From a virus: 38,424 bases of DNA. The position numbers and the translations under genes are program-made. Position 1 is the first letter of the stretch, and every line of letters starts with the position of its first letter. Where the stretch lies: IMG/VR virus record IMGVR_UViG_3300048694_001055, positions 1 through 38,424 of that record. One strand, given 5' to 3'. This document shows positions 30,200 to 36,355 of the stretch, piece by piece. Below the pieces are notes generated by a model. The model made no database searches. It was not told where the DNA came from and saw only the letters and a list, made by a program, of their open reading frames with translations.

Positions 30200-30862
30200 A
30201 TGCCAAACTGGGTATCAAATAGTATTACTATAGAAGGTAATCCTGAATTAATTAAACAAGTAAAAGAACAATTATCTAAGCCTTATATTATGCCTGTAGC
30301 ATCAGTAGGGGATTTAAACTATAAAGTTTCAGAGATGAATATAGATAATGTATTCTCATTCTGGAATATCATTGCTCCCACCAATTTAGTTGAATATGTA
30401 AAACAACCTTGGACTAAAGAGGGTAATGAAACTATTTCTAATCCTGATTCTTGGTATAACTGGAATAACCGTAATTGGGGATGTAAATGGGATACAACTA
30501 ATCCTGAATTAGAAGATGAAGTTGAAAATGGAGATAACTTAGTTCTTGTATATTCATTTGAAACTGCATGGGGAACTCCTGATAATGCTCTTATTGAATT
30601 GTCTCGTCAGTTCCCGTCTCTTCTTATTACTAACGAATATAAAGAAGAAACAGGTTGGGGTGGAGAGACAGAATATCTTCGTGGTGAAATCACTGCTGAA
30701 TCTAGTTATAACTGGGCATGCTGGGAATGTGATTATAAAGAAACAGGCGAACCACCATATTGTGAAGACTGCGAATACGATATGTGTCCTTCTTGTGGTC
30801 ATGGAGAACCTGAAGAGGAATTAAGAACAAATTGTCCTATACATGGAAAGGTGGATGCATAA
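30200..30862 (+). CDS. YubB/DUF1281-like protein with C-terminal zinc ribbon
   Basis: 220 residues. The N-terminus MPNWVSNSITIEGNPELIKQV, the FSFWNIIAP segment and WGCKWDTTNPE with SFETAWGTPDNALIELS are typical of the ferredoxin-like YubB/DUF1281 family of plasmids and phages. Residues about 173-215 add a zinc ribbon (CWEC, CEDCEYDMCPSCG, CPIHG) not usual in the family. The function is unknown. It ends as TAATG with the next gene. Confidence 0.78.
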   Translation: MPNWVSNSITIEGNPELIKQVKEQLSKPYIMPVASVGDLNYKVSEMNIDNVFSFWNIIAPTNLVEYVKQPWTKEGNETISNPDSWYNWNNRNWGCKWDTTNPELEDEVENGDNLVLVYSFETAWGTPDNALIELSRQFPSLLITNEYKEETGWGGETEYLRGEITAESSYNWACWECDYKETGEPPYCEDCEYDMCPSCGHGEPEEELRTNCPIHGKVDA

Positions 30863-31491
30863 TGTCTATGGATCTTAATAGCTGGACTAAGTATACATAT
30901 TCTTGTGACCCTAATGAATGTGATTCTTTAATTGAATATACATGTAAGGATACCTTTGGATTCCCGTCTGGTAGTGTGATGAATATCACATGTCCTTGTG
31001 GTCGAAAACCCAACCTTTTGTCAGTGCAGGATGCTACAATTGGACCCTTAACAACAAACCCGAAAGGAACAACAATGGAAACCGCAACACTTAACGAGCA
31101 AATTAAAAACGAATATGATTTGCTTTATGGCAACCGTATCACAGAATTAGAAAACGAGTTATCTGCCATTCGACAGAATCGTGAATACTATCTTGCAGAA
31201 AATGGTCGTGTTCAAGGACAGATTATTGATGTGGTTGATGAAATCCAAGCAGGTAATTGGACAGATGTTGATGACATTGCAAACACACTTTGCGAAATCA
31301 TTGACTATAATCCTGTAAAGGAAATTGAATTTACTGCAACTATTCGTTTTACAGGTCGTATGGAAGTTCCTGTATCTGAATACAATAATGGATTTGATAT
31401 CTCAGATGCATTGTCTGATGCATATGTAGATATTAATAATGGTGATATTATTATTGACCAGTATGATATTGAAGATGCAGAGGAGTGCTAA
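30862..31491 (+). CDS. Zinc-ribbon protein fused in frame to a downstream early gene
   Basis: 209 residues from the TAATG start. Residues 1-55 form a cysteine-rich unit (CDPNEC, TCK, CPCGRKP). Residues 72-209, from the ATG at 31075, look like a separate early protein with a coiled start (ETATLNEQIKNEYDLLYGNRITELENELSAI) and a beta-rich end. Between them the reading frame runs through an exact Crp-like palindrome, a -10 box and the CCCGAAAGGA ribosome site with no stop. So the short form (31075-31491) is probably made from its own promoter, and the long form from upstream. Confidence 0.66.
   Translation: MSMDLNSWTKYTYSCDPNECDSLIEYTCKDTFGFPSGSVMNITCPCGRKPNLLSVQDATIGPLTTNPKGTTMETATLNEQIKNEYDLLYGNRITELENELSAIRQNREYYLAENGRVQGQIIDVVDEIQAGNWTDVDDIANTLCEIIDYNPVKEIEFTATIRFTGRMEVPVSEYNNGFDISDALSDAYVDINNGDIIIDQYDIEDAEEC
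30975..30990. promoter_or_regulatory. Crp-like palindrome (exact) inside ORF
   Basis: TGTGA-TGAATA-TCACA, in coding sequence, 44 bp before the -10 at 31035. Confidence 0.7.
31011..31040 (+). promoter_or_regulatory. Internal early promoter, poor -35
   Basis: TACAAT (31035-31040) preceded by TGC; TTGTCAG is present in the spacer but there is no -35 match. CCCGAAAGGA and the ATG at 31075 follow at the spacing used by other early genes. Confidence 0.58.
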
Positions 31492-31691
31492 TGATAGTTA
31501 CTCTTCAAGCTGCTTCCCGCCAACAAGTTGGGTCCATCATGGTAGAGGCCTGGAAGTATGGCGTAGAGGCAGAACATCTCCATGATCACCAAATTGAATT
31601 AACATCTGCTCATGACACCAGGATGCGTGACTTGATTTCCAAGTTCCCATCTGCTAGAATTCTCCATACCGAATTAGTAAAGGAGATTTAA
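31491..31691 (+). CDS. Hypothetical early protein
   Basis: 66 residues from the ATG in TAATG, with AGAGGAG just upstream; an in-frame GTG at 31485 is less likely. VTLQAASRQQVGSIMVEAWKYG suggests a helical start. No family known. Confidence 0.63.
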   Translation: MIVTLQAASRQQVGSIMVEAWKYGVEAEHLHDHQIELTSAHDTRMRDLISKFPSARILHTELVKEI

Positions 31692-32036
31692 ATGGCTATG
31701 ATGTGTGAGGAGTGTAAATGCTCTACATATTTAAACGAAGATACAGGAATGTACTCATGTGAATCAGGCTGTGCTTGCTGCAATGACCCTGACTATGAAT
31801 CAGACTGGGACCAACATCTTAGAATAATGAAACAAGTGCGGGAATATGTAAATCTCCACTATATTTCTTTAAACCAAGATAATGACCGTATACAGTCCGA
31901 GTTAAATGCAATTGAAGACATGGAATCAGATGAATATAAGTTTAAAGAGATTGAAGATATCTCAGTCTCAGGACAGATTATTGCTACATCTCATATATTG
32001 AAATACCTTGACAACCTCTCTTACGAAGGAGTATAA
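31692..32036 (+). CDS. Cysteine-rich early protein
   Basis: 114 residues. The first 31 hold eight cysteines (CEECKC, CESGCACC), probably one or two zinc sites. The rest is helical (IMKQVREYVNLHYISLNQDNDRIQ). No named family. Directly abuts the previous stop, with AAAGGAG upstream. Confidence 0.65.
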   Translation: MAMMCEECKCSTYLNEDTGMYSCESGCACCNDPDYESDWDQHLRIMKQVREYVNLHYISLNQDNDRIQSELNAIEDMESDEYKFKEIEDISVSGQIIATSHILKYLDNLSYEGV

Positions 32037-32044
32037 TATTTGCC

Positions 32045-32392
32045 ATGACCAATATCGAACTATTAGAGCAAGCATATGCATTAGTATCTAACTATTCTAA
32101 TGTTACATCCCGCCCCGCAATTACAGATTTAGCATGTTACGATGTGCTAATTGGAATGCATGACACTGACTATGAAGATGTGAATAACATGTCTTATATT
32201 TGGTTTAAAACCCCTGATGAAGTTATGCAACACATTTTAGATTCAAATGAAAAACCTGGCGATTTAGAATATGGCTGGGAGCAATTTGATGAAGAGATAA
32301 GAGACTATCTACTACAAAAAGAATTCATTGCTTATGCTGATGATGTAAGCGATGAGGAATTGCAAGCCAACTTAAAACAAAGGATAAAATAA
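32045..32392 (+). CDS. Hypothetical acidic early protein
   Basis: 115 residues, strongly acidic, with ITDLACYDVLIGMHDTDYED, then IWFKTPDEVMQHIL. No recognised motif. AAGGAG lies about 20 bases before the ATG, further than usual. Ends as TAATG. Confidence 0.63.
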   Translation: MTNIELLEQAYALVSNYSNVTSRPAITDLACYDVLIGMHDTDYEDVNNMSYIWFKTPDEVMQHILDSNEKPGDLEYGWEQFDEEIRDYLLQKEFIAYADDVSDEELQANLKQRIK

Positions 32393-32565
32393 TGGAAAAA
32401 ACAAATGCTCGTGAATATCTAGTAAGCAAGGGATTTAATCCAGGTTCCCGTGGTCGTTTCTCAAAGGAAATGATTCAGGTCCTTAATGATTCTGGACTTA
32501 CCTTTACTCGTCCTGTTAAAGAACCAACAGGCCGCAAAAAGGTGTCTAGCGTCCCTTTAGTGTAA
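32392..32565 (+). CDS. Lsr2-type DNA-binding domain protein (mini-Lsr2)
   Basis: 57 residues. AREYLVSKGFNPGSRGRFSKEMIQVL matches the C-terminal domain of Lsr2, the actinobacterial xenogeneic silencer; RGR at 20-22 is the AT-hook-like loop entering the minor groove. The N-terminal dimerisation and bridging domain of Lsr2 is absent; a basic tail (EPTGRKKVSS) follows. Full-length Lsr2 proteins are known in actinophages; a binding-domain-only form could block host Lsr2 from silencing this AT-rich DNA (inference). It starts in a TAATG overlap. Confidence 0.75.
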   Translation: MEKTNAREYLVSKGFNPGSRGRFSKEMIQVLNDSGLTFTRPVKEPTGRKKVSSVPLV

Positions 32566-32648
32566 ACCCCTATTCTGCTGAGATCCCACTACGGCCATCC
32601 CGTACATTGTATGGTTTGGACCGTATGGGCATCAAGGTAGGATATGTT

Positions 32649-32753
32649 ATGTGCGGGGACTGCCAAAAGCATATGACCTTCTGCAATTGCAGCGGTGGAG
32701 TAAAAGCTCCATCTCAAATAGTGAAACCACTTGACAGACTAGTTCGTATCTAG
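32649..32753 (+). CDS. Very small zinc-ribbon protein
   Basis: 34 residues: CGDC then FCNC. GGTAGGA seven bases before the ATG supports this start; an in-frame ATG at 32625 would add eight residues. Its last codons contain the -35 of the next promoter. Confidence 0.5.
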   Translation: MCGDCQKHMTFCNCSGGVKAPSQIVKPLDRLVRI

Positions 32754-32759
32754 TAGAAT
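32731..32759 (+). promoter_or_regulatory. Promoter, consensus -35, leaderless-type
   Basis: TTGACA (32731-32736), 17-nt spacer, TAGAAT (32754-32759). The next ATG is at 32769, about where transcription would start, so a leaderless mRNA is likely. Confidence 0.72.
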
Positions 32760-32768
32760 GGGAAGCTT

Positions 32769-32915
32769 ATGGAACTTGGATTAGTAATAGTTTTATTATT
32801 GTTTATTTTATTTGTTGCAGGTTCTTTACTAGTTTTAGCATTCTTACCTTTTCTTGGTTTAGAAATGATTCATCAATTAAGGAAACATGAACACGATTTG
32901 ACAGATAGCAACTAA
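32769..32915 (+). CDS. Small single-span membrane protein
   Basis: 48 residues, one long hydrophobic segment (residues 4-30), then a charged tail (MIHQLRKHEHDLTDSN). It could be a holin-like or inner-membrane regulator; nothing settles it. Probably leaderless. Confidence 0.6.
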   Translation: MELGLVIVLLLFILFVAGSLLVLAFLPFLGLEMIHQLRKHEHDLTDSN

Positions 32916-32927
32916 CAATGATACAAT
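32898..32927 (+). promoter_or_regulatory. Promoter, consensus -35
   Basis: TTGACA (32898-32903), 18-nt spacer, TACAAT (32922-32927). The -35 lies inside the end of the membrane-protein gene. Confidence 0.7.
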
Positions 32928-32948
32928 GCCTGAACTAAAGGAGATGCA

Positions 32949-33107
32949 ATGCCAAAATATAATGTATGTATAACTGCTGATTTTTATGATGTGGTAGATG
33001 CTCCATCAGAGGACGAAGCACACGATATTGCAGAAACTCGTTTTTGGAACGGGGAGTTGCAAATAGACAGCATTTTAGATATTAACTCAGAACAACTAAT
33101 AGAATAG
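32949..33107 (+). CDS. Hypothetical early protein
   Basis: 52 residues (YNVCITADFYDVVDAPSEDEAHDIAETRFWNGEL), resembling small actinophage proteins of alpha/beta look. AAAGGAG seven bases upstream. Confidence 0.65.
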   Translation: MPKYNVCITADFYDVVDAPSEDEAHDIAETRFWNGELQIDSILDINSEQLIE

Positions 33108-33174
33108 GAGACATAAAATATCTTCCAATGATAAAACTATCAAAGATATAACAGATGCTTTATCAGATATAAGA

Positions 33175-33411
33175 ATGGACCCTATGCTTGTAGTTAACAG
33201 TATTTCTAAATTGCCTGCAAAACAGCAATCTAGATTTATGCAATTATTAATTAGTTATGTACAAGTTATGGCCTCTTATGCAGACAAAGGATTTGTGGTC
33301 ATGGGCATGCAAGATGTTGTATATGCTTGCAGGGACCTATTAGAAGTGCTAGAAGCACACTTTCCAGTTATAGAGCAAGAACCAAAGACAGTGGAGTATA
33401 TGCAAATATGA
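33175..33411 (+). CDS. Hypothetical helical protein, start uncertain
   Basis: 78 residues from the first usable ATG, which has no ribosome site. The frame is open upstream to 33118, where GGAG sits seven bases before an ATA codon; reading from there adds 19 residues of normal composition (SSNDKTIKDITDALSDIR). The true start may be that ATA, or a lost ATG. No family recognised. Ends as ATGA with the next gene. Confidence 0.62.
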   Translation: MDPMLVVNSISKLPAKQQSRFMQLLISYVQVMASYADKGFVVMGMQDVVYACRDLLEVLEAHFPVIEQEPKTVEYMQI

Positions 33412-33620
33412 AAGTTAGAATCAGTTTAGAACAAACATTTGATATTGATGACGACAATATCTTTTTAGTAGATGATCCGTTTATGGAAGATAACCTGGAT
33501 TCATATGATCTGGAGAATCGTGTGGATATCCTTATAAACCGATTTGCAGAGGACATAGACCATATGGTAAAATATGACCTTGTATCAGATTCAATCCAAG
33601 TAGAATATATAGAGGACTAA
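33408..33620 (+). CDS. Hypothetical acidic protein
   Basis: 70 residues from the ATG in the ATGA overlap; the frame extends upstream in the shadow of the previous gene, which I reject. Acidic, alternating pattern (VRISLEQTFDIDDDNIFLVDDPF). No family. Confidence 0.62.
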   Translation: MKVRISLEQTFDIDDDNIFLVDDPFMEDNLDSYDLENRVDILINRFAEDIDHMVKYDLVSDSIQVEYIED

Positions 33621-33622
33621 TA

Positions 33623-33961
33623 ATGGGAGCTAGAACTAATTACACAATCATCACTACTGACAATCCCGCACAGAATATTAATGTGTATGCACACTGGGAT
33701 GGTGAAGAAGGACCGTCTATTCTGTGGGGTGCTGTAAAGGCAGCAAAGCCACGCTGGAACGATACCTCATATGCAACCCGCATTATTGTAGACCAACTCA
33801 CAAAGGGCGGGAGAGATTCAGAAACAGGCTATGGTTTATATGTAGGAGAAATAGACCATGAAGAAGAATATGAATATAAGGAAGTAAACTTAGTTAATCA
33901 TACTGTCACTATTGCTAGTCAAACATTTAAACTTGACGAATACATAAATGCAGTGGTATAA
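33623..33961 (+). CDS. Conserved phage protein
   Basis: 112 residues. NYTIITTDNPAQNINVYAHWDGEEG, then AAKPRWNDTSYATRIIVDQL, resembles a family common in Caudoviricetes of actinobacteria, probably beta-rich; function unknown. Last gene of the rightward early block; a strong terminator follows. Confidence 0.7.
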   Translation: MGARTNYTIITTDNPAQNINVYAHWDGEEGPSILWGAVKAAKPRWNDTSYATRIIVDQLTKGGRDSETGYGLYVGEIDHEEEYEYKEVNLVNHTVTIASQTFKLDEYINAVV

Positions 33962-33998
33962 TAGATATGCAAATATAAGTCCTAACTCATAGGCAACC

Positions 33999-34040
33999 AA
34001 GACCCTCACGGATTCGGGACCGTGGGGGTCTTTCTCTTTT
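33999..34040 (+). terminator. Strong rho-independent terminator
   Basis: A 13-bp stem (33999-34011 with 34020-34032, one G-T pair), 8-nt loop, then TCTCTTTT. It closes the early block before the origin region. Confidence 0.88.
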
Positions 34041-34430
34041 CCCACCTGCAATGTATCTTTATTTTATCATATAATATATTCATAAAGTTCTACCTGCAAA
34101 AATAGCTTTGGGCGGGATTACGAAGGACCCTAAATTTCACCAGATCCTATCAAAAATACCATTACGAAAACACATATAAAAACATATAGAATATAAAAGA
34201 ATATTAAAATAAATAAGCATTTATGAACAGATAATGTTCAAATTGAACATATTTTGTTCAAATAATGCATAAAAAAATATATGACCATATAATGACCATA
34301 TTACGATTGACAATATAAATCATATGTGATATGCAAATATATGGTCATATGGCTATTTGACATATAAAATAGGGTTGTGGTATATTACGAACCGTGCATA
34401 TAGGCTGTATTATAACCTAATACACATATC
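34041..34430. other. AT-rich gene-free region beside DnaA boxes
   Basis: No plausible gene. Contains GTTCAA/TTGAAC half-sites forming palindromes (TGTTCAA-A-TTGAACA at 34235-34249; TGAACA-N5-TGTTCA at 34224-34240), TGACCATAT at 34282 and 34293 with its inverse at 34339, and ATTACGA at 34117, 34161, 34300 and 34384. Fits an unwinding region with initiator or regulator sites. Confidence 0.65.
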
Positions 34431-34582
34431 TGTGGATAACCTGTGGATAAATATCAAAAAAGGGTATATTTATCTACACTATTCTCCACAATACTCCACT
34501 ATTATCCACTATATAAGCTTATTTATACATAGTCCAATAAGAAATACCCTGTGGATAAGTATAATGTAATGCGTGTGGATTA
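34431..34582. other. Probable replication origin: DnaA-box cluster
   Basis: Exact TGTGGATAA (inverse of TTATCCACA) at 34431-34439, 34442-34450 and 34550-34558. One-mismatch copies at 34470-34478, 34482-34490, 34502-34510 and 34574-34582. Boxes occur in both orientations and the first two are in tandem, 2 bp apart. Next to an AT-rich stretch this is the layout of a DnaA-dependent origin. Confidence 0.75.
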
Positions 34583-34749
34583 GATAGATCTAATATACAA
34601 TCTGGCGGGATAATTAAATGATCTGAGCATACAAATTTAATGAAGGCTCCTTCAGCTATAATATCAATGCTCTTATTCTGACAATATGCACATATAGATG
34701 ATTTCTTCTTATTAGATTCTCTTATGTAATATAGGTATTTATTTGACAT
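34519..34749 (-). CDS. Small zinc-binding-like protein overlapping origin
   Basis: 76 residues. CAYC, then FVCSDH 18 residues later, gives a C-x2-C...C-x2-H set. The 3' part of the gene overlaps the last two DnaA boxes. The ribosome site is weak. No family known. Confidence 0.55.
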   Translation of the reverse strand: MSNKYLYYIRESNKKKSSICAYCQNKSIDIIAEGAFIKFVCSDHLIIPPDCILDLSNPHALHYTYPQGISYWTMYK

Positions 34750-34770
34750 TCCCGCATCTGTTTTCGCTCA

Positions 34771-35310
34771 TTAAAGTCCCGCTTTATTTATAGCTGATAT
34801 AAGAGATTTATACCAACCATATGAGGTATATGAAGCTCCTGATACAGCAGATATATTGGCACTTTGTGCTGCAAGGGTTTCTTGGCGTAATGTGGCTATT
34901 GCTGTTTTATTTAATTCTCCACTTTTACCAGTATTTGGATACTGAACTGCTTGGGCATCTATTATCTTATTATCTTGTATTACGATCTTAACCTGCATAT
35001 TGCCATAGCTTATATCTACTGCATCCCCCATAAAAGTACCGTTTATAGCCTGTATAACAGGCTTAGGGGCTTCTGTAGGGTTAGATATAGGTGTATCTGT
35101 TGGTGTAGGTTTTACCTGTATATCTGTTTTTATAAGTGTTGATGTATTTAAAGATACATTACGATTAGTTGTTTTTATCTGTGTACTTCCACCAGATATT
35201 GGCAAAACTACTGGGGTTACATTATTTTGATATAGATTAGGTGGATTAATTAATAAAACAGTTGTTAAGCTAATAAATATACCATTAGCTATAATTAATT
35301 CTCTTTTCAA
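34771..35310 (-). CDS. Membrane-anchored FMN-binding domain protein
   Basis: 179 residues. Residues 5-22 form a membrane anchor, 30-88 a Thr/Pro-rich linker, and 90-179 an FMN_bind domain: GTFMGDAVDISYGNMQVKIVI, and AVSGASYTSYG (157-165), where the NqrC/RnfG-like SGAT motif would hold FMN; here the flavinylation Thr is replaced by Ser or by T162. Such proteins pass electrons across the envelope. A phage copy is unusual. The start abuts the stop of the Ser/Pro-rich gene. Confidence 0.82.
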   Translation of the reverse strand: MKRELIIANGIFISLTTVLLINPPNLYQNNVTPVVLPISGGSTQIKTTNRNVSLNTSTLIKTDIQVKPTPTDTPISNPTEAPKPVIQAINGTFMGDAVDISYGNMQVKIVIQDNKIIDAQAVQYPNTGKSGELNKTAIATLRQETLAAQSANISAVSGASYTSYGWYKSLISAINKAGL

Positions 35311-35811
35311 TTAGTGATCGTTTCCTTCATTTTCTGAATGAGAAGGTCTAGGCGTAGGTGTTCTTGTAGGTCTAGGAGAAGGATTTCCTGTTCCCCCGCC
35401 ACTTCCTGGAGCTGGAACATATGTTGACCCTGATGCACTAGTAACTCCTGTAATAGTAGGAGGCATAGTAATTGGATTTAAAGTCTGTGTAACCAACGGA
35501 GTTGGTTTAACGGACGGGGCGGAAGCAGAATTACTTGCACTAGGTTGTGCACTTGTTTGTGCACTTGGCGTAGAAGATAAAGTTGGAGATGCTGAACTTC
35601 CTGCTGGAGCAGGATTTAGCATTACTGAATAATTTGATTGAGATTTACCTTTTGAATAATAAATAGTTTTTGGAGAGTTTGATGCATTTGGAATAATATC
35701 AGTAGAATTTTCAGGCTGAATATTATTATTAATTAATGATGCACCACCAAATATAATGGCTAAATCAGCAGCTATTATTCCTGCAACCTTTGCAGCTTTT
35801 TTTGTAGCCAT
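35311..35811 (-). CDS. Membrane-anchored Ser/Pro-rich protein
   Basis: 166 residues. A short basic N-terminus and one hydrophobic helix (VAGIIAADLAIIFGGASLI), then an extended Ser/Pro/Thr/Ala-rich region ending in PRPTRTPTPRPSHSE. It resembles a wall-spanning or surface-exposed stalk. Directly upstream of the FMN-binding gene, with which it probably works. Starts as TAATG. Confidence 0.7.
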   Translation of the reverse strand: MATKKAAKVAGIIAADLAIIFGGASLINNNIQPENSTDIIPNASNSPKTIYYSKGKSQSNYSVMLNPAPAGSSASPTLSSTPSAQTSAQPSASNSASAPSVKPTPLVTQTLNPITMPPTITGVTSASGSTYVPAPGSGGGTGNPSPRPTRTPTPRPSHSENEGNDH

Positions 35812-35966
35812 TATGCCACAGGTGTATCAATAGTATATTGAATACCATTAATATCGCACCAATACTTTGCTTCATCTAATGAATTAAATACAGTTGTATT
35901 ATTTGTTCCTTCTTCATTGACTGCCCAAAATTTTGGGATAAGTGTATCTGATATTACGAATGTCAT
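35811..35966 (-). CDS. Hypothetical small protein
   Basis: 51 residues (FVISDTLIPKFWAVNEEGTNNTTVFNSLDEAKYW), the style of small actinophage proteins. AAGGAG precedes the ATG by six bases. Ends as TAATG. Confidence 0.63.
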   Translation of the reverse strand: MTFVISDTLIPKFWAVNEEGTNNTTVFNSLDEAKYWCDINGIQYTIDTPVA

Positions 35967-35982
35967 ATTTTCTCCTTAATTT

Positions 35983-35988
35983 ATTATA
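35983..35988 (-). promoter_or_regulatory. Candidate -10 box for FMN-binding operon
   Basis: TATAAT on the minus strand, 16 bp before the ATG at 35966. The -35 is weak (TGATAT at 16-bp spacing). Confidence 0.45.
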
Positions 35989-35991
35989 CCA

Positions 35992-36111
35992 TTAATCAGC
36001 CCATATATCATTTATATTGGGATGTCCTTTTAATATATTAAAAGTTATAAATGCAGTTATAGCCATGATAATGGCTAGGATTACTGCGGATGTTTTCAGT
36101 TTTCGGCTCAC
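35992..36111 (-). CDS. Small membrane protein, GTG start
   Basis: 39 residues, one hydrophobic span (SAVILAIIMAITAFITFNIL). The GTG start shares one base with the previous TAG (TAGTG). No family. Confidence 0.52.
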   Translation of the reverse strand: MSRKLKTSAVILAIIMAITAFITFNILKGHPNINDIWAD

Positions 36112-36275
36112 TATTTGCCCCAACCTGTGTTATTAGGCTTATATCTTTTATAAGCTATAGGATCTTTAAATCTATCTCTGATCCAATGCCATTCATGTAT
36201 TTCTAAGCCAATTTCTTTTGCGTAATTTGCCCCTGTTTGGTAATCGCTTGTCATGATTATGTATTGCGGAGTCAT
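36111..36275 (-). CDS. Hypothetical small protein
   Basis: 54 residues from the ATG in an ATGA overlap (MTPQYIIMTSDYQTGANYAKEIGLEIHEWHW). An in-frame ATG at 36296 is earlier but lies within the next upstream gene. Resembles small actinophage proteins with alpha/beta pattern. Confidence 0.6.
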   Translation of the reverse strand: MTPQYIIMTSDYQTGANYAKEIGLEIHEWHWIRDRFKDPIAYKRYKPNNTGWGK

Positions 36276-36355
36276 TCTTTTTCCGCCCATTTCCATAAAT
36301 AATCAATTAGCTTTTTATAAGCTAAACCTAATATAAATCCTATCACAAACGTCAC
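36272..36355 (-). CDS. Tiny membrane protein, GTG start
   Basis: 27 residues (VTFVIGFILGLAYKKLIDYLWKWAEKE). GGAG five bases before the GTG, and GTGA/ATGA overlaps on both sides, support translation. Short enough to be doubtful. Confidence 0.45.
   Translation of the reverse strand: MTFVIGFILGLAYKKLIDYLWKWAEKE

Noticed and set aside
30554-30802. Antisense ORF within the YubB-like gene
   Set aside because: Shadow frame; no start signal, and the sense gene has a recognised family pattern.
30832-30861. Longer start of the zinc-ribbon/fusion frame
   Set aside because: The TAATG junction at 30862 fits the overlap habit of the operon, and the longer form would overlap the YubB-like gene by 31 nt without a ribosome site.
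34357-34569. Rightward 70-codon ORF across the DnaA boxes
   Set aside because: AT-rich random frame; no ribosome site, unlikely composition, lies over the origin elements.
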